Shown one piece after another: positions 31,788-41,000 of a stretch of 64,000 bases of DNA. The first letter of the stretch is position 1. Each line of letters opens with the position of its first letter. The stretch comes from Candidatus Viridilinea mediisalina (GTDB lineage Bacteria; Chloroflexota; Chloroflexia; Chloroflexales; Chloroflexaceae), in NCBI RefSeq assembly GCF_002532535.1, contig NZ_NQWI01000001.1, positions 55,009-119,008 on the forward strand, written 5' to 3'. The position numbers were made by a program, and so were the translations under genes. Below the pieces are notes generated by a model that ran no database searches, was not told the origin of the DNA, and saw nothing but the letters and a program-made list of their open reading frames with translations.

Positions 31788-34700
31788 TCAGATCTCCATC
31801 CGCCCCTGCACCGGCGCGCCGCGCTGTGCCTCCGCTGCTAGCCGCCGAATCTCCGGCCATGCGACCACGAGGCTGTTATAGGCGAGCGCCTCCTGCGCCC
31901 AACCCTTGCGCTCGCAGGTGGTATAGAGCCGATAGGCCAGGTCGCGCGCGATCTCACCTTCGCCGCCGAGCTGGGCCAGCAAGGCCGCCGCACCAGCTTC
32001 GCCACGCTTATCGAGCGCATGGACGAGATGCTGAGCGACCTCCCAGACGCTCATGCTGCCCGTGCGGGCGGCTCGCCCGCTTCCTATAGCGGACGGGCCG
32101 TCCGCGCTCCCGGGAAGTTCGTCACGGCTCAGCAGGCGCACCTTGCCGCTGCGGGCCACCACCAACCCAGCTTCGACCATGCCCTCGACGGAGGTGTTTT
32201 TGGCCTTGGAGAGCGTCTCGGCGACGCCATACGGCCCTTCATTGACCCCATACTGGTCAAACCAAGCGATCGCCCAGCGTGTATCGCCGTCGAACTCGCC
32301 CTCCTGCTCGGCCAGCACCGTGTCAAGCTCTTGATTGATGATCTGCAACGCCGTGCGCACCCGCATCGCCGAGCCGTCCGACTCGACGACTTTGCTGTAG
32401 CGCGAGAAGACCGCCATGCCGGGGCCGATCGCGGCCTGCGCCAGGTCTACCGGCGCGATATTGCCCTGCTGTAAGCGCCGCAGCGCCGCCGGTAACTCGG
32501 CCTTGAGCGCATTGAGGAACTCGCGGCGCGTGGCTGCACGGGCCTCCGCTGGGCGCGGGCGGCAGACGAGGACGATCGATGAGGCGAGGGCGTTGGAGCC
32601 GATATTCCGCATGCGATTGCCTAATTCGGTACGAATAGGCCACGTGCCAACAATCGTAAACCCCTCCTGAATCAAGCCTTGCAGCATGGTTTCCCAGCCC
32701 GTTGAGGCAATGCCAATGCCGGGAGCGCGGGCGGCTCGCCCGCTTTCCAGCTCGGACGGGCCAATGTCGGGAGCGCGGGCGGCTCGCCCGCTTTCCAGTG
32801 CGGACGGGCCAATGCCGGGAGCGCGGGCGGCTCGCCCGCTTTCCAGCGCGGACGGGCCAATGCCGGGAGCGCGGGCGGCTCGCCCGCTTTCCAGTGCGGA
32901 CGGGCCGTCCGCGCTCCCGGCGGGACTCTCATCCGCATCACTCTCGGCCTGTTTGAAGGCGTAGTAGACACTCAGCGGATAGGCGGGATGCTGCGATGTG
33001 CGAATACGCTCGAAAACCTTGAGCAGCCCTTCCTCGAAGAAACGTTGGGCTGCTTCGCGTCCGCCGTGGCGGAATGGTTCAGCCACCAATTCCTGAGCTT
33101 TGGGCACAAGCAACGTGCCAAACAGATCAGGGTAGACTTCCTTGAGCGAATGACGCAACCAGACGTAGAAGAAATCGCTGAGATCGGCGTAAGGTACGTT
33201 GTCGTAGTAGGGTGGGTCGGTGGAGAATATTCGATTTGTATTGCGATCCAATTTTTGTGCGTCAATTTGAGAAACACGTCCGTGACTAACAACAGATAGT
33301 TGCTCAATACTTCTTGCTATATTCGTAAGTGTGACAACTAAATCTCCCATTGACCCAGAAAAAATACAGGGTTCAGCAAAATCCCATACGATCGGTATAG
33401 CTTGCCTAGTAAAAAGATGGATTGGTTGATCCATACTTGGTTTCCATGAGACAAGAGAGTTACCACTATCAGCAATTTTACTCACCCCCAACGCCAAATA
33501 GGTAGCAACCGCATCGGCATAGGCGGCGGGATCGGGTGCAGGCGAGCCGCCTGCGCTCCCGGCATCGGCACGCACTCGTTCGCGGGCTTCACCCACCAGA
33601 TCGCTAAAGGTCGTAAGCGCCGTGAGTTGGCGCGAGGTGAAGAGATCGCGATGCTTGGTAAGGCCATAATTTTGGACACGAAAACCAAGCGCTTGCTCAG
33701 GCAGCTCAGTTTCGGGTGCCCACGCAGGCTGTGCGCTCGCGGCCACCTGCTCATGCTCGGTCGTGGGTGGCAGGTAGATCCGCCCGCGCTTGCCTTCAGC
33801 GACAATCGCCAGCATCTGGGCCGCCATGCGTCCGGCTTTGCCCTCATCACGAACATACTCAAGCGGGACGGGGGTCTGGCAACAGAGGCAACGGGCCCCG
33901 CGCCGACCTACCGTGCCTTCGGGGGGCTTGCCGGAACCACTTTGCACCGTGAAACGCACGCCGGGAGCGCCAGGAGCGCCGGGAGCGCGGGCGGCTCGCC
34001 CGCCATCTCTTGCGGGCGAGCCGCCCGCGCTCCCGGCGGGTTCGATCACTGGTTCGACCCAATGCTCTTTGCCCTTCTTCTTCGACAACTCAAATGAGCG
34101 AACTAACGGCATCTGTGCGCCACAAGCCGGGTTAGGGCAGGTGACGGTACGCGCCCAGAGCCAGGCGATCACGGTTGCCTCACCGCCGCCATACTCCTTG
34201 GGCAATTGCACCTTGGGGTAGAGGTGACCGATACGCTTTTCCGCCTCGTCACGCATCCATTTGCCGTAGTAGCGCACATCGGCAGCCAGCCCAGCAGCGC
34301 CTTTCCACTGCTTCTCGAAGCCGGGCAATGCACCGCCCGGGAGCGCGGGCGGCTCGCCCGCAAGTGGGGCATTGCCCGGGAGCATGGGCGGCGCACCCGC
34401 ACTTACGGGCGGCTCGCCCGCAAGTGGGGCATTGCCCGGGAGCATGGGCGGCGCACCCGCACTTACGGGCGGCGCACCCGCAAGTGGGGCATTGCCCGGG
34501 AGCGCGGGCGGCTCGCCCGCAAGTGGGGCTGCACTGCTATATACCCATTGCTCAGGCTGAACAATCAACCCTGCCTTCACCGGATTCTCATGGATATAAC
34601 GCACAGCATCATTAAAATGACCCTCATCCCGGATATAACGGTCGAAATACTCCGGCTGCCAGAAATCACCACTACGACCGAGTATCTTGTTGGCTTCCTT

Positions 34701-35789
34701 TGCCGTATACGACTTCCAGGTATGCACGACCTTCTCAAGCGGGTAGCCAGGAAAGGTCTCAATCAGCACATGAACATGGTTGGGCATAATTACCCACGCC
34801 AACAAGCGGTAGCGCTGACCATCGAAATGTAAAAGATTTGCTTCTACTAACTGTGCAATCCGTTCATCACGCAGATTGCATGAACCATGTCCGGCGTCCA
34901 GATATGCCTCTACTCTTTTACGACGGGCAACATCATTGGTGAGACTCAGCAGATCTTGCCACTCAGAACGTCGTTCAGTGGGCATTGAGTCCGCAAGCCG
35001 GTAGGTAACCATCTGAACCAGCCCTGGTACATCGAAATGGGGGAGATAGCCACGTGAGTGCCAGCCTTTATGCACTGGGTGCGGGCGAGCCGCCCGCGCT
35101 CCCGGGGATGGGTGCGAGCGAGCCGCCTGCGTTCCTGGGGATGGGTGCGGGCGAGCCGCCTGCGTTCCTGGGGATGGGTGCGGGCGAGCCGCCTGCGTTC
35201 CTGGGGATGGGTGCGGGCGAGCCGCCTGCGTTCCTGGGGATGGGTGCGGGCGAGCCGCCTGCGTTCCTGGGAATCCTGGATTGTCCCCTGGATTCACTGG
35301 CGGCATGTTCGCAAACTTGGGTGGTATCTCAATCAGCGCCTTATTGATCAACACCGCCACCGGGTTGAGATCGGAGGCGTGAGCCTCCAGGCCGAGGCGC
35401 TGCGCCTCAAGTGGGATCGAGCCGCCACCGGCGAAGGGGTCGTAGACTGGTGGCGGGTTGCCAGTGGTGTGCTTCAGGATCTCATCGCGGGCCTCACGCA
35501 GCACATGCTCGTTATTTGAGTTCTCCCACTTCACCAGGCGCTCGATGATGCCGAACAGCCGCTCGCGCTCGCGCTGCTGAGACTCCTCAGTCGGAAAGCG
35601 ATTCGGGTGGCTGCTCGGGTCGTCCACTAGCGACGCAAAGAGCACAGCGCGGCATGCGGCGAGCGGGCGGCGTGCCCACCAAAGGTGCATTGTGCTTGGA
35701 TGCCCGTGGCGGATCGACTTCTCGCGGGCCGATGCGGTATTGATCGCTTCCAAGGGAAGTGCGACTTCGATGAGTTTGCGGGTGGGCAT
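31788..35789 (-). CDS. DUF1156 DNA methyltransferase carrying an in-frame RAYT transposase and REP arrays
   Basis: 1333 residues from the ATG at 35787-35789, eight bases after TAAGGA; a TTG seven codons earlier is less likely. SAM motif I is VYDPFAGGGSIPLEAQ (about 115-130), and the catalytic DPPYYDNVPYADLSDFFYVW comes much later. Two zinc-binding pairs are visible (CPNPACGAQ; CLCCQTP). Removing residues about 168-490 leaves a normal-looking DUF1156 protein of about 1000 residues. The removed part is a REP-associated tyrosine transposase domain with REP-derived peptide repeats on both sides. Further REP peptides lie at four other places, all in frame. DUF1156 proteins modify DNA in anti-phage loci together with DUF499 and a helicase. 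Whether this version is active is unknown, but the frame is fully open. Confidence 0.85.
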   Translation of the reverse strand: MPTRKLIEVALPLEAINTASAREKSIRHGHPSTMHLWWARRPLAACRAVLFASLVDDPSSHPNRFPTEESQQRERERLFGIIERLVKWENSNNEHVLREARDEILKHTTGNPPPVYDPFAGGGSIPLEAQRLGLEAHASDLNPVAVLINKALIEIPPKFANMPPVNPGDNPGFPGTQAARPHPSPGTQAARPHPSPGTQAARPHPSPGTQAARPHPSPGTQAARSHPSPGARAARPHPVHKGWHSRGYLPHFDVPGLVQMVTYRLADSMPTERRSEWQDLLSLTNDVARRKRVEAYLDAGHGSCNLRDERIAQLVEANLLHFDGQRYRLLAWVIMPNHVHVLIETFPGYPLEKVVHTWKSYTAKEANKILGRSGDFWQPEYFDRYIRDEGHFNDAVRYIHENPVKAGLIVQPEQWVYSSAAPLAGEPPALPGNAPLAGAPPVSAGAPPMLPGNAPLAGEPPVSAGAPPMLPGNAPLAGEPPALPGGALPGFEKQWKGAAGLAADVRYYGKWMRDEAEKRIGHLYPKVQLPKEYGGGEATVIAWLWARTVTCPNPACGAQMPLVRSFELSKKKGKEHWVEPVIEPAGSAGGSPARDGGRAARAPGAPGAPGVRFTVQSGSGKPPEGTVGRRGARCLCCQTPVPLEYVRDEGKAGRMAAQMLAIVAEGKRGRIYLPPTTEHEQVAASAQPAWAPETELPEQALGFRVQNYGLTKHRDLFTSRQLTALTTFSDLVGEARERVRADAGSAGGSPAPDPAAYADAVATYLALGVSKIADSGNSLVSWKPSMDQPIHLFTRQAIPIVWDFAEPCIFSGSMGDLVVTLTNIARSIEQLSVVSHGRVSQIDAQKLDRNTNRIFSTDPPYYDNVPYADLSDFFYVWLRHSLKEVYPDLFGTLLVPKAQELVAEPFRHGGREAAQRFFEEGLLKVFERIRTSQHPAYPLSVYYAFKQAESDADESPAGSADGPSALESGRAARAPGIGPSALESGRAARAPGIGPSALESGRAARAPDIGPSELESGRAARAPGIGIASTGWETMLQGLIQEGFTIVGTWPIRTELGNRMRNIGSNALASSIVLVCRPRPAEARAATRREFLNALKAELPAALRRLQQGNIAPVDLAQAAIGPGMAVFSRYSKVVESDGSAMRVRTALQIINQELDTVLAEQEGEFDGDTRWAIAWFDQYGVNEGPYGVAETLSKAKNTSVEGMVEAGLVVARSGKVRLLSRDELPGSADGPSAIGSGRAARTGSMSVWEVAQHLVHALDKRGEAGAAALLAQLGGEGEIARDLAYRLYTTCERKGWAQEALAYNSLVVAWPEIRRLAAEAQRGAPVQGRMEI
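32048..32115. repeat. REP-like palindrome pair in DUF1156 gene
   Basis: Contains GCGGGCGGCTCGCCCGC and an adjacent GGACGGGCCGTCCGCGCTCCC. In the minus-strand frame it encodes GSADGPSAIGSGRAART between two conserved DUF1156 regions. Confidence 0.7.
32721..32912. repeat. REP array, four tandem 48-bp units, in DUF1156 gene
   Basis: Units start GGGAGCGCGGGCGG at 32721, 32769, 32817 and 32865. Each contains the palindrome GCGGGCGGCTCGCCCGC followed by TTTCCAG and a CGGACGGGCC half-palindrome. The 48-bp period is a multiple of three. In the coding strand each unit gives the 16-residue peptide GPSALESGRAARAPGI with single changes. Confidence 0.85.
33958..34043. repeat. REP palindromes in DUF1156 gene
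   Basis: Two opposed palindromes (GCGGGCGGCTCGCCCGC at about 33987, GCGGGCGAGCCGCCCGC at about 34013), with short GGAGCGCCG repeats beside them. They encode GSAGGSPARDGGRAARAPGA within a Cys-containing linker. A single related palindrome lies at 33536-33562. Confidence 0.7.
34330..34530. repeat. REP array downstream of the RAYT domain
   Basis: A tandem array with a 72-bp period, made of GCGGGCGGCTCGCCCGC, AAGTGGGGCATTGCCCGGGAGC and GGGCGGCGCACCCGC blocks. In the coding strand it gives alternating PLAGEPPALPGNA and PVSAGAPPMLPGNA peptides joining RAYT to the resumed DUF1156 sequence (FEKQWKGAAG). Confidence 0.8.
34530..35075 (-). mobile_element. REP-associated tyrosine transposase (RAYT) embedded in the DUF1156 frame
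   Basis: About 180 codons from GTG 35073-35075 (VHKGWHSRGYLPHFD) in the same frame as DUF1156. It has the Y1/HUH signature MPNHVHVLIE (two His), the segment SYTAKEANKILGR..FWQPEYFDRYIRDEGHF with the candidate catalytic Tyr, and the typical ending YIHENPVKAGLI. It is flanked on both sides by GC-rich REP palindromes, which are the known substrates of RAYTs. It has no stop codon of its own and no dedicated ribosome site, so it can only be made as part of the fusion or from the GTG. Confidence 0.85.
35082..35275. repeat. REP array upstream of the RAYT domain
   Basis: Five to six tandem 33-bp units of the type GGGTGCGGGCGAGCCGCC followed by TGCGTTCCTGGGGAT. The coding strand reads 11-residue repeats GTQAARPHPSP. 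The 33-bp period keeps the frame for any copy number. Confidence 0.85.
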
Positions 35790-35821
35790 GTAATAATCCT
35801 TAAGGCTCAAGATTGAGCAAG

Positions 35822-36922
35822 TTACTCTATGATGAACCAGTAGTCGTCAATGTCAAAGCCGTAGGCTCGAGGGTTCTGGATTGCGTTATCAACAGAAAAA
35901 GAACAGCAAGTACAGACTGCTGCATTAGTAAAAGACCAGATCGCCTCAGGAGCCATCGAATCACCTTCGATCTCTACTTCGCTATACAATACCAGCGACT
36001 CAACGCCACAAACTGGGCAAGGACGAAGAGCATGGGCATCGCCTTGTCGAGCAATCGCTTCAGCATCTTTTCTTGCACGTTGCTTGGCTAATGAGTTTCC
36101 CTCCACTATAGCAGACCTTCCGAAACCTCTTTCAGGAACGGGTCGGATTGGATTGCGATACGCAGCTCTTGCCAATTCTTTAAGAAACGCCACTTTGCCT
36201 AAAGTGTAGTCTCCATTTTGAGTATGGGCGATTAACTCAGTCAAAGGGTCTATGCCGCACGAAAGCGCCTTATACTTCCACAAATTCGTCCTGCTTGCGT
36301 AATTTGGCAGGTTAGTTACATCTACAATGAATGGAAGTATGCACCCTGTTATAAAACGATCCAGTGCCTTATAACGTAGAACGTAAGTTCCACGATGCCA
36401 TATGCGATTGCGAAGATTATTCAGTCTCTTTAAGCTGTGATCATACTGTGCAAACAAACTGAACGTTGGTGGCAGTCTTGCATCTGCATTCAACTTTCGA
36501 ATTCGATCTAGCGTTTCTGAAAATTCGACAGATTTTAGATTCTCCCACTCAGAAGGCGTGATTTCTTCTCCTTTCAATAACTTGTGCAAGATGACCGGGA
36601 AATTGGTGGCCTCGACAATTAATAAAGCATGCTCGCTTCGCAGTAGATCCTTGGACGCAAGTTCTGCAAAATGCTGGAAATGAACGATGGTCTCTGCGTA
36701 CAACTGTCGATATTTCGAGTTGTGTAATCGGTCAATTTGATCCTGATCCAAATCCACAGGATTCTCAAGTTGAGATATTGTGAACTTGACACTACTATAT
36801 GTGAAAAAATACGACTCTAGCGCGATCTTTAGCGACAATAGAGCGAGCTCTGTTATATCACTTCCTGGTTGGGCAAAGCTAAAACCATCGTCAGTGAGCT
36901 GATTTACTGTGTTATTATCCAT
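35822..36922 (-). CDS. HEPN-like protein with C-terminal zinc ribbon
   Basis: 366 residues. The N-terminal two-thirds are helical with a HEPN-like R-x4-H element in LNNLRNRIWHRGTYV. The C-terminal 80 residues contain CPVCG and a later CTCC, spaced as a zinc ribbon, and end GFDIDDYWFIIE. The gene is clearly lower in GC than its neighbours. It lies 32 bases upstream of DUF1156 and 60 bases downstream of a second HEPN/zinc protein on the same strand. Family not recognised; an RNase or RNA/DNA-binding role is inferred from the motifs only. Confidence 0.6.
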   Translation of the reverse strand: MDNNTVNQLTDDGFSFAQPGSDITELALLSLKIALESYFFTYSSVKFTISQLENPVDLDQDQIDRLHNSKYRQLYAETIVHFQHFAELASKDLLRSEHALLIVEATNFPVILHKLLKGEEITPSEWENLKSVEFSETLDRIRKLNADARLPPTFSLFAQYDHSLKRLNNLRNRIWHRGTYVLRYKALDRFITGCILPFIVDVTNLPNYASRTNLWKYKALSCGIDPLTELIAHTQNGDYTLGKVAFLKELARAAYRNPIRPVPERGFGRSAIVEGNSLAKQRARKDAEAIARQGDAHALRPCPVCGVESLVLYSEVEIEGDSMAPEAIWSFTNAAVCTCCSFSVDNAIQNPRAYGFDIDDYWFIIE

Positions 36923-36982
36923 GGTTACCTATTACCTTGATATATTCTAGATGTTCATTACTACTACAATCATCGATAATAC

Positions 36983-37933
36983 CTATATCGAGGGAAGTCG
37001 ATTGATGAGATCGCGGCCCAATACCCGAAGTGTATCCAGGAGTCTCATTACTTCTCCAGCCTCAATAATGATCTTGCGCCCAAGAATCGCACGTGGATCA
37101 TGAGTGGCATTGAGGTATGCTTGGTCTACCACTCCCATCTTATGTGCAAGTAAGTGGCGCTTCTGAAAACATCCTATTGTAAAGCTCCAATCGTCGCTAC
37201 TTATGGCTTTGGACAGATCGAACCCGAATAAGCTCTGTAAGTTCTGGCGCGCAGAGTGCAAGCTCTGAAAGGATAAATTCTCTGCCTTGGCTGGTGTAGT
37301 AACGAGATGCGCACGTATGCGACAAGCTTCTCGACCAAAGCCATCGAAAGCAGCAACCGCATTTTCAAGTGCGTCGCCAACTAAGTGATCGGCTAATTCA
37401 GCATCAACAGATCCAGCCAGTGCAATCTGTTTGCTGACCAACTCTAAGTTTTTGTCCAAAATCTGAAACGAATTGTGATTCCGACAGTCAGGACAGTATG
37501 CAAAGAAGCCGAATATAGTGTATCGAAGGTAACACTGCGAGCATACAATCTCAGTCTCTAGTTGCTGTTCACGGTAGTAGCGGATCGGATGTGACTGACC
37601 AGTAACTTTCATGCTGACGCCAATTCCAAAACCACCACGGGGTTTGTGATTGAATTCAAGTGTCTTGAGATCTTTGATCAATGCTCCAGTAATTTGGTTC
37701 AGAGCAACCGATTTCGCGTATTCGATCTGAGCTTTTGTGTAGAAGTGGTCTTGTGGTGCTGTGCCACCGCAATAGGGACAGTGGCAGTCGGGGTTGCCTT
37801 GTAATCCAGTTCCGGGCTGCACTTTGAAGTACCCTTCGCAGCGCACATCGGGGCACTCCCTACCGATGAATCCTTGCTCATCGGTTGGTAGCGTTATCTG
37901 GATTTGATTGCCGAGACGACGTAAATTGCTCAT
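36983..37933 (-). CDS. Zinc-ribbon / HEPN-like protein
   Basis: 316 residues from the ATG at 37931-37933; an upstream ATG at 37948 adds five residues. The N-terminus has two Cys pairs (ECPDVRCEGYFKV; CHCPYCGG) and the middle a second ribbon (CSQCYLRY..YCPDCRN). The C-terminal third is helical with an R-x4-H element in CFQKRHLLAHKMGVVD, a sequence also typical of HEPN proteins. Low GC like the preceding gene, which suggests the pair was acquired together. Not assigned to a named family. Confidence 0.6.
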   Translation of the reverse strand: MSNLRRLGNQIQITLPTDEQGFIGRECPDVRCEGYFKVQPGTGLQGNPDCHCPYCGGTAPQDHFYTKAQIEYAKSVALNQITGALIKDLKTLEFNHKPRGGFGIGVSMKVTGQSHPIRYYREQQLETEIVCSQCYLRYTIFGFFAYCPDCRNHNSFQILDKNLELVSKQIALAGSVDAELADHLVGDALENAVAAFDGFGREACRIRAHLVTTPAKAENLSFQSLHSARQNLQSLFGFDLSKAISSDDWSFTIGCFQKRHLLAHKMGVVDQAYLNATHDPRAILGRKIIIEAGEVMRLLDTLRVLGRDLINRLPSI

Positions 37934-38004
37934 GCCTCTTCTTCTCATTTGCTTACTTCCTGACTGCGGTTTTCCTCAGTGCCCATTAATGCGTATCATA
38001 GGTT

Positions 38005-41000
38005 CTAGACCTGCTCCTCACCCCTCGCCCACAACTCATCCCAGTCGTAATTGACACTGGTTGCGCCAAAGTCGGGCTCACGGCTGAAGGGTTGACGGAC
38101 GTAGCGTACCACACAACCCGCGCCGGTCACATAGCTGTCGCGCTCATCGGCGATACCGGTATAGAAGGCGTCGCCCTCGGCGAATTCCGCCGGCGGTACC
38201 TCAACCAGCGCCAGGATAAATGCCTCCGGCTTATTGAGCGCAGTCAGGATCTCGTTCTTGGTAACGGTCACGCTCGTGGCACCCTGAATGCGACCTTTGA
38301 CCTCTAGGAAGCGCAGCCGGCCCTCGGCGGGAACGCGGGACTCGATGTCATAACCGCACTTGTCGGCGCTGACATCACGTGGCACAAAGCCGAGCGTGTG
38401 CTCGGCTGCCATCACCGCTGCCATCGCCGCCAGCTCAACGCGCTTCGTCTCGCGAGCAAACAGCGCCGGCTCAGCGCTACGCGCACCTTTGAGCCGTGCA
38501 AGCAGCCCTCCGGGCACCACCAGGGCTCCACCAATCACAACCGGCGGAAGTGGAGACACACGGCGCTCCTGGGCAAGCTCCTCAGTGCGCCGCCGTAGCC
38601 GAGCCTCCAGTTCATCGCGGCGTTGGCGGGCACGGGCCGAGTTCAGCCGCGGTGTTTTCCCTGCCTCTTCCTGGAGCTGGAGATCAACGGCACGCTGATC
38701 CCAGTAGATGATCTCCTTGGTCAGGCGCTCCTGGACGGCAATCAGCGTCTTGGTGACTAACTCCTCTTTCCGACGGCGCACTTCGTCGAAGTGGCGCGGC
38801 ACCAACTCACTGATGGCATAGCGCAGCGCCTCGTGTTCGTAGGAAATAGGAGATAGGAGATAGGAAATAGGGGAGTTTGTGGACTGTCCCTCACTATTTT
38901 CTATTTCCTCTCTCCTATTTTCTAACACCCCCCGTTCTTCCTCGCTCAAGGGTCGGTAATCCAGGTAGGGGGCATACCCAGCCGTGCGGGCCTGCCCATC
39001 AGCATCAATTTCAACAAACTGCAGCTGACGCGAAACGACCCGGCGATTGCCACTGCGATCCGTGCGGGCATCCTGGATCGCGTGCTCAACATAGAAGAGC
39101 GTTCGGGGCGTCTCGCCGGGATCGTCGGGCGAGACCAGAATCGCGCCGCGCTTCAGGAGATCGCGCTCGCGCTCCAATACCAGGTCGATCGTCGCGTCGA
39201 GCAGTGGATGTCCCGGACAGATGAAGGCTGCCGGAGGCTTGCCAGGAATACTGATCCGCTCTTTTTCGAACGTGACCCGTTCGTAGCGTTGGAGCACACC
39301 TTCGCGTGCGCCAAGGATACGATCACGGTTGCGAATCACGGCCGGCACGTGGGTGATCTCATAGCGTTTTGGTTCGCGTTCACGCATACTGCCGCCCAGG
39401 CGCTTGAACGCTTCGAGAAAGAACGCAGCAATGAAATGCGGCTGAAGCCGCCGTGCCTCCGCCCGTTCCATATCTTCACGAATGCGCCGAACCTGAGCCG
39501 CATCCATGGTATCGCGGGCCAGCGCGCGCTCCTCCAGAAGATCCGTGAGATGCTGACGGTCAAGGGCAGCATCGACCACCTGCGAGAGCCGCGCGCGCAC
39601 GTCAGGCTGGTCGCCATACCGAACCGCCTCGATCAGCAGATCGCGCAGCGAGCGATCCGCAAACTTCAGCTTGCCGAGTACATCGAACACCCGCCCCTGC
39701 AACGCCTTCCGCTCCTCATCCAGCTTCTTGAGCAGGCGGAGATAGACTTCGCCCTCACGGGTCTCATCGGCCACCAGGTTCCAGAGATGGCAGACCTCCG
39801 TCTGACCAATGCGGTGAATGCGACCAAAGCGCTGCTCCAGGCGATTCGGGTTCCACGGCAGATCGTAGTTCGCCATCAGGTGGGCACGCTGGAGATTAAT
39901 GCCTTCCCCCGCCGCATCAGTCGCAATCAGTACCTGCACCTCAGGATCCTGGGTGAAGCGTTCCTGGGCTTTTCTGCGCTCATCGCGGCCCATACTGCCA
40001 TGAATGACGACAACGGCCTCAACGCGGCCGATCAGGGTGCCAATGCGCTCTTCCAGGTAATTGAGGGTGTCACGATGCTCGGTGAAGATGACCAGCTTGC
40101 GCCGATGACCCTGAGCATCAAACATCTCACCTTCGTTCTGGAGGAGTTGCGACAGTTCATCCCACTTGCGGTCTTTGCCGCTGCGCCGCACCTGCAGCGC
40201 GAGCTCTTCCAATTGTGTGAGGATCGCAAGCTCAGCTTCAAGTTCCGCAATTGTGCGTGCGGCTGTTGCTTGATCGACAACCCGATCCTCTGCCTGCTCG
40301 ACCTCGATATCAGGGGCATCGTCAAGATCGTCGAGATCGTCGAGATTGAGTTCAAGACCGGCGGGCGGCCCGCCTGCGCTCCCGGCCCGCATCTCTTGCA
40401 ACCGAGCCTGGAGCCGTTCGCGGCGCCGGCGCAATGACTGGTAGATGGCCTCAGGCGATGAAGCCAGGCGTCGTTGCAGGGTCGTCAGAGCAAAACCAAC
40501 CGTGCCCTTCCGGCCATTGTTCTCAAGGGCCTCGGCACGATTGAACTCCTGACGAACATACGTTGTCACCGCCTCATACAGCGCCGCCTCGGCGTCGGAG
40601 AGAGTATAGTTGACGGTGTAGGCAATGCGTTCAGGAAAGAGTGGTCGGCCGTCAAACTTGAGCAACTGCTCTTTTGTCAGCCGCCGCATCAGGTCGGAGG
40701 TGTCAGCCGTATGGACGCCATCACGGAAACGCCCTTCAAACCGATCGGCATCGAGCAGTCCCATGAAGAGCTGGAAATCCTCTTCCTTCCCATTATGGGG
40801 TGTCGCGGTGAGCAACAGCAGGTGGCGGGTTACTTTCCCCAGCAGTTGGCCCAGACGGTATCGCTTGGTATAGCTGATCTCACCACCAAAGAAGGTCGCT
40901 GAGAGCTTATGGGCCTCGTCGACAATCACCAGATCCCAGTCAGTCTGCTCCAGCTTTGCCTGCACATCGTCGTTCCGCGAGAGCTTATCCAGCCGAGCGA

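Noticed and set aside
32721..35275. GC-rich tandem arrays as CRISPR repeats
   Set aside because: There are no unique spacers of uniform length, the units are REP palindromes read in frame within a gene, and no cas genes are nearby.
39082..40437. Plus-strand open frame of about 450 codons inside the SNF2 helicase gene
   Set aside because: Shadow frame; all helicase motifs are on the minus strand.
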